Positions 1 to 5,110 of a stretch of DNA of 6,358 bases are shown in pieces (within the stretch, counting starts at the first letter, position 1; each line of letters starts with the position of its first letter). A program made the position numbers and the translations under genes. The stretch lies in the NCBI GenBank assembly GCA_016929775.1, contig JAFGIE010000010.1, positions 1 through 6,358 of the forward strand. Direction: 5' to 3'. The stretch is from Anaerolineae bacterium. GTDB lineage: Bacteria > Chloroflexota > Anaerolineae > JAFGEY01. The notes under the pieces are model-generated. The model did not search any database and was not told where the DNA came from. It was given only the letters and a program-made list of their open reading frames with translations.

Positions 1-30
1 CAAGGACGTTTTCGCGCGCCTGTGCTCCTG

Positions 31-39
31 TGGTATAAT
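31..39 (+). promoter_or_regulatory. Extended -10 promoter for the amidohydrolase operon
   Basis: The sequence TGG-TATAAT matches the extended -10 consensus TGnTATAAT exactly, with TATAAT at 34-39. At 17-bp spacing the -35 position (11-16, TTCGCG) is poor, as is common when an extended -10 is present. Transcription would start near 46, giving a leader of about 77 nt before the ATG at 123. It is the only strong -10 before the three co-directional genes, so it is the likely operon promoter. This is a sequence match only. Confidence 0.65.
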
Positions 40-69
40 GGAGCACGATTCGACCTGCGTACACGCATT

Positions 70-98
70 GCGCCCTGCGGGCGCCCAGCCCGCGCGGG
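70..98 (+). other. GC-rich leader with two adjacent short inverted repeats
   Basis: GCGCCC (70-75) and GGGCGC (79-84) form a perfect 6-bp stem with a 3-nt loop. Directly after it, CCCGCGCGGG (89-98) is a perfect palindrome. Both lie in the predicted untranslated leader, ending about 10 nt before the ribosome site at 108-114. No T-tract follows, so this is not an intrinsic terminator. It may stabilise the RNA or be chance in GC-rich sequence. Confidence 0.3.
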
Positions 99-122
99 AA
101 GCACGCCAGAGAGGCATTGCCC

Positions 123-1283
123 ATGCTCGATCGCGCTCAAGCCATCGCCGCACAGCTCACCACGTGGCGACGGCACATCCACCAGCACCCGGAATGCTCG
201 TTCCAAGAGACCGAGACCGCCCGCTACGTCACCGACGCCTTGCGGAGCATGGGCATCGCGGTCCAGACCGGCGTGGGCCGGACCGGCGTGATCGGTCGCC
301 TCGGCAGCGGCAAGCCAGCCGTCGCCCTCCGCGCGGACATGGACGCGCTCCCGATCCAGGAGGAGACCGGGCTCGCCTTCGCGTCACAGACGCCAGGGAC
401 GATGCACGCCTGTGGTCACGACGCCCACGTCGCCTGCCTGCTCGGTGCGGCGCAGCTGCTCGTCGACGCGCCGCCCGCACGGGGGGAGATCCGGTTCCTG
501 TTCCAGCCCTCTGAGGAAACGGTCGATGCCGAAGACATGGGGGGCGCCAAGCGCATGGCCCTGGACGGCGCCGCAGATGGGATCGACGCCATCGTGGGCC
601 TCCACACCTGGCCCGAGCTGCTTGTCGGGCAGGTCGCGCTTTCACCAGGGCCGCAGATGGGCGCGGCGAGCAAGTTCTGGGTCGACATCGCGGGCAGGGG
701 CGGGCACGGCGCTGCGCCCCACCAAACGGTCGACCCGATCGTCCTCGCCGCGTACGCCATCGTGGCCCTGCAGACCGTTGTCTCGCGGCGCATCGACCCT
801 GTCGATGCCAGCGTCGTCACGATCGGCACGATCCACGGCGGCACCCAAGACAACATCATCCCCGAGCACGTGTCCCTGACCGGGACGATCCGCAGCCTGC
901 GCGACGAGGTCCACGCCCAGATCCGGCACGAGATCGACCGCACACTGGGCATCGTCCGCACGCTGGGCGGCGACTACCACGTCCGTTTCAGTCCGGGCTA
1001 TCCGGTGACGTACAACGACCCGGACCTCACTGCCCTCGTCGCGCGCGTCGCACGGGACCTCCTGGGCGACGACGCCGTCCTGCCCGCAACGCCGGTCATG
1101 AAGGGCGAGGACTTTGGCATGTTGGCCGAAAGCGCAGCAGGTTGCTACGTGCGCCTGGGGACGGGCACTCCCGGCGAGCCGCCCCGGACGCACCACGACC
1201 CGCACTTTGATCTCGACGAGCGCGCACTGCCCATCGGCGCTGCGCTCCTCGCCCAAACCGCACTGCGCTACGTGAGCCGGTAA
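123..1283 (+). CDS. M20-family metallo-amidohydrolase (M20D, hippurate hydrolase/N-acyl-amino-acid deacylase-like)
   Basis: A cytoplasmic, probably dinuclear metal-dependent hydrolase of 386 aa, the usual length for the M20D group, which removes acyl groups from N-acyl amino acids or similar amides. Family landmarks are visible: HIHQHPE near residues 18-24, RADMDALP at 70-77, the metal-ligand block MHACGHDAH at 94-102 (Cys97, His99), the QPSEE glutamates at 128-132, GLHTWP at 159-164 (His161), the lid-domain GRGGHGAAPH at 191-200, GEDF at 328-331 and the C-terminal HHDPHFDLDE (His358). All expected ligands are present, so it should be active. No signal peptide is seen. ATG at 123 is preferred over an in-frame TTG at 117 because AGAGAGG (108-114) sits 8 nt before the ATG but only 2 nt before the TTG. 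First gene of a three-gene operon. The exact substrate cannot be read from sequence. Confidence 0.93.
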   Translation: MLDRAQAIAAQLTTWRRHIHQHPECSFQETETARYVTDALRSMGIAVQTGVGRTGVIGRLGSGKPAVALRADMDALPIQEETGLAFASQTPGTMHACGHDAHVACLLGAAQLLVDAPPARGEIRFLFQPSEETVDAEDMGGAKRMALDGAADGIDAIVGLHTWPELLVGQVALSPGPQMGAASKFWVDIAGRGGHGAAPHQTVDPIVLAAYAIVALQTVVSRRIDPVDASVVTIGTIHGGTQDNIIPEHVSLTGTIRSLRDEVHAQIRHEIDRTLGIVRTLGGDYHVRFSPGYPVTYNDPDLTALVARVARDLLGDDAVLPATPVMKGEDFGMLAESAAGCYVRLGTGTPGEPPRTHHDPHFDLDERALPIGAALLAQTALRYVSR

Positions 1284-1290
1284 AGGAGGT
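1282..1290 (+). promoter_or_regulatory. Near-perfect Shine-Dalgarno overlapping the upstream stop codon
   Basis: AAAGGAGGT begins inside the TAA stop (1281-1283) of the amidohydrolase and ends 3 nt before the ATG at 1294. The complementarity to 16S rRNA is nearly complete. Placing the ribosome site on the previous stop codon points to translational coupling of the first two genes, and it fixes the start of the second. Confidence 0.8.
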
Positions 1291-1293
1291 CCG

Positions 1294-2199
1294 ATGGCCT
1301 TCGCGAACCTTGACGATCTCGTCGACCGCGCGGCATCCCTGCCGCCCTGCCACGTGGCAGTAGCGGCGGCGCACGACCCCGAAGTGCTGCGTTCGATAGA
1401 CGAGGCGCAAAAGCGCGGCGTCGCCACCGCAGACCTGATCGGCGACGCGCAAGAGATCGAGCGGATTGCGACCAAGAATCACCTCGACCTGCTCGGCGTG
1501 ATCATCGAGGATCAAACGGACACACAGCTCGCCGCGCGGCGCGCGATGGCGATGGTCCGCGAGGGACGGGCCAACGTCGTGGTCAAAGGCCAGATCAAGA
1601 CCGCCGAGTTTATGCGCGCCGCGCTGGACCGCGAGCACGGGATCCGCGACAAGACGTTGCTCTCACACATTGGCGTATTCGAGATCGCGGGCTGGGACCG
1701 CCTCCTGCTGATGTCCGACAGCGGCGTGGTCCTCTACCCGACGACCGAGCAAAAGCTGGTCATCATCCAGAACGCAGTCGACGTTGCGCGCAAACTCGCG
1801 ATCGACACCCCGCTGGTCGCCATCCTGTCGGCGAACGAACACATCCACCCAGCCCGTCCGGCAGGCATCGAGGCGTTGGCGTTGGCGCGGATGGCGCAGG
1901 AGGGATGGGTCCACGACGCGATCGTGGACGGTCCACTGCCCCTGGATGCGGCGGTCGATCCCGCCTGCGCAGAGCGGCGCGGGATCGGCGGGCCCGTCGC
2001 CGGGCATGCCGACATCGTGATCGTGCCCAACGTGGAGGCAGGTAACATCGCCGCCAAGGCGATCCTCTACCTGGGCGGCGGTCACATGGCGGGCATGGTG
2101 GTCGGCGCGCGCGTCCCGATCATCATCAATTCGCGCGCCGACGACGCGACGACGCGGCTGCGCTCGATCGCCATGGCAGCCCTCGTCGCGCGGTCGTAG
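1294..2199 (+). CDS. Phosphate acetyl/butyryltransferase family protein (PTA_PTB, Ptb-like)
   Basis: A 301-aa protein of the PTA_PTB family, matching the roughly 300-aa size of phosphate butyryltransferases rather than the longer multidomain Pta. Such enzymes transfer an acyl group between CoA and phosphate. Visible family blocks: VVVKGQIKTAEFMRAAL (96-111), corresponding to the KG..dT block; SDSGVVLYPTTEQKLVIIQNA (141-161); DGPLPLDAAV (212-221) followed by AGHADIVIVPNVEAGN (236-251), the most diagnostic stretch; and GARVPIIINSRAD (271-283). It has no membrane segment and is cytosolic. It starts 10 bp after the amidohydrolase stop with a strong ribosome site and is followed 18 bp later by a small unknown gene. 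The usual partner, a butyrate or acetate kinase, is absent from the window, so whether it makes acyl phosphate, acts on another acyl-CoA, or has a different role is open. Family assignment is firm; the substrate is not. Confidence 0.9.
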   Translation: MAFANLDDLVDRAASLPPCHVAVAAAHDPEVLRSIDEAQKRGVATADLIGDAQEIERIATKNHLDLLGVIIEDQTDTQLAARRAMAMVREGRANVVVKGQIKTAEFMRAALDREHGIRDKTLLSHIGVFEIAGWDRLLLMSDSGVVLYPTTEQKLVIIQNAVDVARKLAIDTPLVAILSANEHIHPARPAGIEALALARMAQEGWVHDAIVDGPLPLDAAVDPACAERRGIGGPVAGHADIVIVPNVEAGNIAAKAILYLGGGHMAGMVVGARVPIIINSRADDATTRLRSIAMAALVARS

Positions 2200-2217
2200 G
2201 GGGAAAAGGGAGAGCGG

Positions 2218-2571
2218 ATGGCGCGCCAGAGGGAACAACGCCTGTTCGCGACGGACAAGATCGAGTGGCTGCTGGGTGGGGGTCTGGACGCCCTGGGACC
2301 GGCGGAGCGCCAGCTGCTTCTCGCGATGGCAGAGACGACGATCCAGGAGGGCTATCGGCCCACGCGCGAGGAAAGGGCCGTCCTCCAACGCCTGCACGAC
2401 CTAGGTGGGGCGGACTATGATGCCGCCGAGATCCGGCGCAAGGTACGGGCCATGGTCCAGATGCGCAGCAGGCCCGATGCCGCCCCGCTCAAGCTGCCGC
2501 CCGTGTTCGACCGCCTGATCGGGCGGTTCCGCAGTCCCGGCAGAGCCGCCGAGGACGAACGCGAACCATAG
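2218..2571 (+). CDS. Small charged protein of unknown function
   Basis: A 117-aa predicted soluble protein that I do not recognise. It is rich in Arg, Glu, Ala and Leu and should be mostly helical, with an amphipathic stretch at about 28-62 (GPAERQLLLAMAETTIQEGY then TREERAVLQRLHDLGG) and another at about 67-84 (YDAAEIRRKVRAMVQM). The C-terminal 25 residues are basic, then acidic. No cysteine, catalytic motif, signal peptide or membrane helix is seen. The ATG at 2218 follows a purine-rich GGGAGAG (2208-2214) and lies 18 bp after the acyltransferase stop. It is therefore likely co-transcribed as the last operon gene, since a terminator hairpin follows 38 bp after its stop. The coding call rests on length, operon spacing and coding-like base use; no function can be assigned. 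Confidence 0.72.
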   Translation: MARQREQRLFATDKIEWLLGGGLDALGPAERQLLLAMAETTIQEGYRPTREERAVLQRLHDLGGADYDAAEIRRKVRAMVQMRSRPDAAPLKLPPVFDRLIGRFRSPGRAAEDEREP

Positions 2572-2609
2572 GCAGCACGCCGGCGCACGGAACACTGCGT
2601 GGCACAACG

Positions 2610-2638
2610 AACAGGACGGCAGGCTTTGCCGTCCTGTT
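2610..2638. terminator. Bidirectional intrinsic-type terminator hairpin between convergent genes
   Basis: AACAGGACGGC (2610-2620) and GCCGTCCTGTT (2628-2638) form a perfect 11-bp stem with a 7-nt loop. It lies 38 bp after the + strand unknown gene and 27 bp beyond the stop of the - strand corrinoid gene, exactly where a shared terminator is expected. The 3' tract is T-rich rather than a clean T run in both directions (TTGTCTGTT on +, CGTTGTG on -), so efficiency is uncertain. Confidence 0.75.
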
Positions 2639-2665
2639 GTCTGTTCAAAGAGAGATGTCGCAGAA

Positions 2666-3292
2666 CTAGCTCATCAGTTCCTTGGCCAAGCGTGCTGCGC
2701 TGCTCGCATCCGGAGCATAGCCGTCGGCGCCGATCTGATCTGCGTAGGCCTGCGTCACCGGGGCGCCGCCGATCAGCACCTTGACCTTGTCGCGCAGGCC
2801 CGATTCGACCAGAGCATCAATGGTCGTCTTCATCGACGGCATCGTGGTGGTCAACAGGGCCGACAGGGCCAGGATGTCTGCGCCCTGGCGGGCGGCATCG
2901 ACGAACCTCTCCGGGCTGGTGTCAACGCCCATGTCCATGATCTCAAACCCAGCGCCCTCCATCATCATGGAGACCAGGTTCTTGCCAATGTCGTGCAGGT
3001 CGCCCTTGACGGTGCCGATCGCCACCTTCCCCATCGGCTGCACGCCCGAGTCGACCAACAGGGGCTTGATCAGGACCATACCTGCCTGCATCGCGCGCGC
3101 CGCGATCAGCATCTCGGGCACAAAGAACTCGTTCCGCTCGAAGCGCTCGCCAACCTCGGTCATCGCCGGGATCAAGTACTCGAACAGGATCGTCCCTGGG
3201 GATGTTCCCTCGTCGAGTGCGACCCTGACGCCCTCTCCCACGACCTTCTGATTGCCGTTGATCACGCCTTCGTAGACTTCTTTCAGATCCAT
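2666..3292 (-). CDS. Methyltransferase corrinoid protein (MtmC/MtbC/MttC type), cobalamin-binding
   Basis: A 208-aa cobalamin carrier of the type that holds the methyl group between a substrate:corrinoid methyltransferase and a second methyltransferase acting on a C1 acceptor. It has the standard two-part layout: a helical N-terminal cap (about 1-85) and a Rossmann-like B12-binding domain (about 88-208). The base-off, His-on signature is intact: GDLHDIGKN at 97-105 with cobalt-ligand His100, then LALSALLTTT (Ser144), then the GG of VLIGGAPVT (Gly175-Gly176). Length is typical. The ATG at 3292-3290 follows AAGGAG with GGAG at 3305-3302, 9 nt away. It is cytosolic. The gene appears monocistronic, convergent with the preceding operon and divergent from the next, with no methyltransferase or activase gene in the window. 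Its substrate (methylamine, methanol, betaine-like or methoxylated compound) therefore cannot be fixed. Confidence 0.93.
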   Translation of the reverse strand: MDLKEVYEGVINGNQKVVGEGVRVALDEGTSPGTILFEYLIPAMTEVGERFERNEFFVPEMLIAARAMQAGMVLIKPLLVDSGVQPMGKVAIGTVKGDLHDIGKNLVSMMMEGAGFEIMDMGVDTSPERFVDAARQGADILALSALLTTTMPSMKTTIDALVESGLRDKVKVLIGGAPVTQAYADQIGADGYAPDASSAARLAKELMS

Positions 3293-3349
3293 GTACCATC
3301 TCTCCTTTTGTCTCGTTGCGTCAGACTGGACACATCACAAACGCTTGTC

Positions 3350-3378
3350 ATTATACGATAGTTCCGGCACAGCGCAAA
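3350..3378 (-). promoter_or_regulatory. Proximal promoter for the corrinoid gene
   Basis: On the - strand, TATAAT at 3355-3350 is preceded at 17-bp spacing by TTTGCG (3378-3373); the shifted reading TTGCGC gives 16 bp. The -10 is perfect and the -35 matches mainly in its first bases. Transcription would start near 3343, leaving a leader of about 50 nt. This is the promoter closest to the corrinoid start. Confidence 0.65.
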
Positions 3379-3479
3379 TCGGCGTTTTGGGGACCACCAT
3401 CCTCTGTCCCTGGCGCCACCGCTCCCGCCACACTATCCACACCGATTATAGGATACGAGGGACGATCCGGCAAATCGGC
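3374..3479 (-). repeat. Two direct copies of GCCGATTTGC at the -35 regions of tandem promoters
   Basis: Reading the - strand, GCCGATTTGC occurs at 3479-3470 and at 3383-3374, 96 bp apart. Each copy overlaps the -35 region of a TATAAT promoter (-10 boxes 95 bp apart). Flanking sequence is not obviously conserved. This could be a repeated regulator or polymerase-contact site, or the trace of a promoter duplication. A shared 10-mer in a 300-bp region can also arise by chance. Confidence 0.45.
3445..3473 (-). promoter_or_regulatory. Possible distal promoter for the corrinoid gene
   Basis: On the - strand, TTGCCG (3473-3468), a 17-bp spacer, then TATAAT (3450-3445). The spacing is ideal and the -10 perfect. 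It would add about 95 nt to the corrinoid leader. Its -35 lies inside the same 10-bp element (GCCGATTTGC) found at the proximal promoter, which suggests the two are related. Confidence 0.5.
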
Positions 3480-3495
3480 CCCCGGCGCTGCACAC

Positions 3496-3524
3496 TTGTG
3501 CTCCCCACCCTTTTCGGGTACAAT
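3496..3524 (+). promoter_or_regulatory. Promoter for the membrane protein/transglutaminase pair
   Basis: TTGTGC (3496-3501), a 17-bp spacer, then TACAAT (3519-3524), with five of six matches in the -10 and four in the -35. Transcription would start near 3531, giving a leader of about 55 nt before the TTG start at 3586. It fires away from the corrinoid promoters, so this region is a divergent promoter block. Confidence 0.7.
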
Positions 3525-3525
3525 C

Positions 3526-3549
3526 CGGACCAGCGCAAGAGTGGGTCCG
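3526..3549 (+). promoter_or_regulatory. Inverted repeat at the predicted transcription start
   Basis: CGGACC (3526-3531) and GGTCCG (3544-3549) are perfect complements separated by 12 nt, beginning 1 nt after the -10 box. The position suits an operator, or a hairpin at the 5' end of the messenger. The arms are short, so chance is a real alternative. Confidence 0.3.
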
Positions 3550-3572
3550 TCGTCTGCCGAGAGGTGAAGCAC

Positions 3573-3577
3573 AGGAG
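3573..3577 (+). promoter_or_regulatory. Ribosome binding site that supports a TTG start
   Basis: AGGAG ends 8 nt before the TTG at 3586. No in-frame ATG or GTG is similarly placed, so this site decides the start of the small membrane protein. Confidence 0.7.
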
Positions 3578-3585
3578 CAGGTACA

Positions 3586-3807
3586 TTGCTGGAGAGCCTG
3601 CTGTCGCAGATCCGAGAGGCGCCCGGTGGCTGGATCGTGCTCGTGATCGGCGCCGCCGTGCTCCTGTTCGCCGCACTGCGCCTCGCGCGCAGGGCGATCT
3701 CGGCGACGCTGCGCCTGGTCATCCTACTTGGCGCCATTGCCGTGATCGCGATCGCGATCCTCGCCTTCCGTGCGATGCTGGGCGGCGGAGGGCTGCCGCT
3801 CCCGTGA
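3586..3807 (+). CDS. Small two-helix membrane protein of unknown function, TTG start
   Basis: A 73-aa protein with two hydrophobic segments: about residues 15-31 (GGWIVLVIGAAVLLFAA) and about 44-61 (LVILLGAIAVIAIAILAF). They are joined by a basic turn containing RLARR (32-36) and Arg43. By the positive-inside rule the turn faces the cytoplasm and both ends face out. The C-terminus is a short Gly/Pro tail. There is no catalytic motif and I do not recognise the family. TTG is used as start, backed by AGGAG 8 nt upstream and a promoter at 3496-3524. Its TGA stop overlaps the GTG start of the transglutaminase lipoprotein by 4 bp (GTGA), so the two are almost certainly made together. It may act as a membrane partner or assembly factor for that lipoprotein; this is inference from coupling alone. 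Confidence 0.75.
   Translation: MLESLLSQIREAPGGWIVLVIGAAVLLFAALRLARRAISATLRLVILLGAIAVIAIAILAFRAMLGGGGLPLP
3744..3759 (+). repeat. 16-bp palindrome of overlapping TCGCGA units
   Basis: GATCGCGATCGCGATC is a perfect palindrome inside the small membrane protein gene, encoding part of the VIAIAI run of its second helix. Alternating Ile (ATC) and Ala (GCG) codons explain most of it, so it is probably a by-product of protein sequence. Confidence 0.4.
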
Positions 3808-5000
3808 ACGCGTCGCGCGCGTGGTGGGTCGTGCTAGTCGCGTGCCTCGTGCTCGCTGCCTGCCAGGCGGCGCTATCGACGCCCGCGCCCGAGACGACGC
3901 CCATGACACCACCTCCAGACCCGACGCACACCCGCAGGCCCCTGCCGTCTGCCACGGTGACGCGTGTCTCACAGCTGGCGCCCTCGCCCACTGCCCAGCC
4001 GCCCACTGCCTCGCCGACCCCGTCTCCATCTGCCACAGCCACCCAGATGACGACGCCGGCGCCGACGCCCACCTCCACCACCGCTCAGCGCTACCTGATG
4101 CGCTACGAGATCGAGCACCCCACCGTGCTTGGCACGCAGACCCTGGTCGAACAGCTCTGGCTCCCCCTGCCCAACACCGACGGAAATGGCACCCGCGAGT
4201 TCGACCTGGTCGACGTGTACCCGCAGGGCTACCAACTGCTCGACATCGGCGACGCCAATCGCGCCGCGTACTGGGAGGACGTGCCCGGTCTATGCAGCCA
4301 GACCGACTGCCGCTTTGGGATTGCCTTCCGCGTGACCCTCGAACGTCCCATGTATGCCATTCCCTGGTCCGAGGCGCCATCCTACGACCGTGAGGGGGAC
4401 CTCTACCAAACGTACACTGCACCAGAGCGGGGCATCGCGTCCGACGATCCGGATCTGCGCGCACTCGCCCAGCGCATCGTGGGCGACGAGAGCGTGCCCT
4501 ACAAGCAGGTCTTGCTCATCCAGTCGTGGATCCAACAGAACGTACGCTACCCGGATCTGGGGTCGACCTATCCTGACGACGCCCTACAGTGCATCGATGC
4601 CGGGGTCGGCGACTGTGCGGGACAGAGCAAGGTCTTTGTCGCGCTCTGCCGCGCGCTGGGCATCCCCGCGCGCACGGTATCGGGCCTGCGGCCCTTTGCG
4701 CGCGAGGTCGGAAGGCTGGACCAGTTTGGCCCCCGCGCAGCCTGGTTCGAGAACACCCTCGACGTGCACGTGTGGTGCGAGGTCTACTACCCTGCGCTGG
4801 GATGGGTGCAGTGCGAGCCCGACATGCCTGGCTATGGCATCGACAAGGAACGGCTGATCACCAAGCGCGGGCCCTTTGCCTTCCCCGGCGGGCTCTGCCA
4901 ACAGGCAACCTACCTGCATCTGCCGCTCGCCGTGCACGGCGACTGGTGCGGGCAGACCGTCGGCTGGGAAGTGAGCATCGACGCGCAACCACTGGATTGA
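3804..5000 (+). CDS. Lipoprotein with extracytoplasmic transglutaminase-like (Cys-His-Asp) domain
   Basis: A 398-aa secreted, lipid-anchored protein. Residues 1-20 form a lipoprotein signal peptide (hydrophobic core [11 protein letters not shown], lipobox LAAC, lipidated Cys20). Residues 21-95 are a Pro/Thr/Ser/Ala-rich linker, probably extended and perhaps wall-spanning. A beta-rich region follows (96-210), then the transglutaminase-like core: [10 protein letters not shown] (267-276, nucleophile Cys271), [15 protein letters not shown] (320-334, His322) and CEPDMPG (337-343, Asp340). The triad is complete, so peptidase or amide-forming activity is plausible; the substrate is unknown. Eight further cysteines in the exported part suggest disulfides. 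I chose GTG at 3804 although the frame stays open upstream to 3291. Only this start gives a signal peptide, and it overlaps the preceding stop as GTGA with GGAGGG at 3787-3792. No terminator with a T-tract is evident after its TGA. Confidence 0.9.
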   Translation: MNASRAWWVVLVACLVLAACQAALSTPAPETTPMTPPPDPTHTRRPLPSATVTRVSQLAPSPTAQPPTASPTPSPSATATQMTTPAPTPTSTTAQRYLMRYEIEHPTVLGTQTLVEQLWLPLPNTDGNGTREFDLVDVYPQGYQLLDIGDANRAAYWEDVPGLCSQTDCRFGIAFRVTLERPMYAIPWSEAPSYDREGDLYQTYTAPERGIASDDPDLRALAQRIVGDESVPYKQVLLIQSWIQQNVRYPDLGSTYPDDALQCIDAGVGDCAGQSKVFVALCRALGIPARTVSGLRPFAREVGRLDQFGPRAAWFENTLDVHVWCEVYYPALGWVQCEPDMPGYGIDKERLITKRGPFAFPGGLCQQATYLHLPLAVHGDWCGQTVGWEVSIDAQPLD

Positions 5001-5004
5001 CCCC

Positions 5005-5021
5005 TCGGCAGGGCGAGCCGA
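5005..5021 (+). other. Short hairpin downstream of the transglutaminase gene
   Basis: TCGGC (5005-5009) pairs with GCCGA (5017-5021) around a 7-nt loop, 4 nt after the transglutaminase stop. A competing 7-bp pairing, GGCAGGG (5007-5013) with CCCTGCC (5040-5046), overlaps it. No T-tract follows either, so termination here is doubtful and the synthetase gene may be co-transcribed. Apart from these hairpins and the ribosome site at 5098-5106, I see no convincing promoter or tRNA-sensing leader in 5001-5110. Confidence 0.25.
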
Positions 5022-5110
5022 TGCATCTCCCGCGCCTCACCCTGCCCGGGCTGGATCGAAGTGCATCCATACGACTGCTGTCAGGAGCCACGACCTCGGG
5101 AGGAGATCCT

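Noticed and set aside
117..122. TTG start two codons before the amidohydrolase ATG
   Set aside because: The ribosome site AGAGAGG would be only 2 nt away, against 8 nt for the ATG at 123.
642..1475. Long antisense open frame (277 codons) across the amidohydrolase and acyltransferase genes
   Set aside because: It lies opposite two genes with clear family motifs and spans their junction. Its translation is Arg/Ala-rich with no recognisable domain, as expected for shadow frames in GC-rich DNA.
2645..2668. TAG stop of the corrinoid gene as a pyrrolysine codon
   Set aside because: Reading through adds only six residues before a TGA. The protein already has full family length, and pyrrolysine is found in the partner methyltransferases rather than in the corrinoid protein.
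3390..3410. GGGAC/GTCCC inverted repeat in the divergent intergenic region
   Set aside because: Only 5 bp with an 11-nt loop, no T-tract, and not placed at a promoter element; likely chance.
3293..3440. Cobalamin riboswitch in the corrinoid gene leader
   Set aside because: Even from the distal promoter the leader is only about 145 nt, and I saw no B12-box-like conserved sequence.
3291..3803. Upstream extension of the transglutaminase reading frame back to 3291
   Set aside because: It would overlap the whole small membrane gene and the divergent promoter region, and would bury the lipoprotein signal peptide inside the protein. GTG at 3804 fits the coupling and the lipobox.
5001..5110. T-box or other tRNA-sensing leader before asnS
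   Set aside because: The gap is 110 bp, shorter than usual for a T-box. I could not find a T-box core sequence or a terminator with a T-tract.
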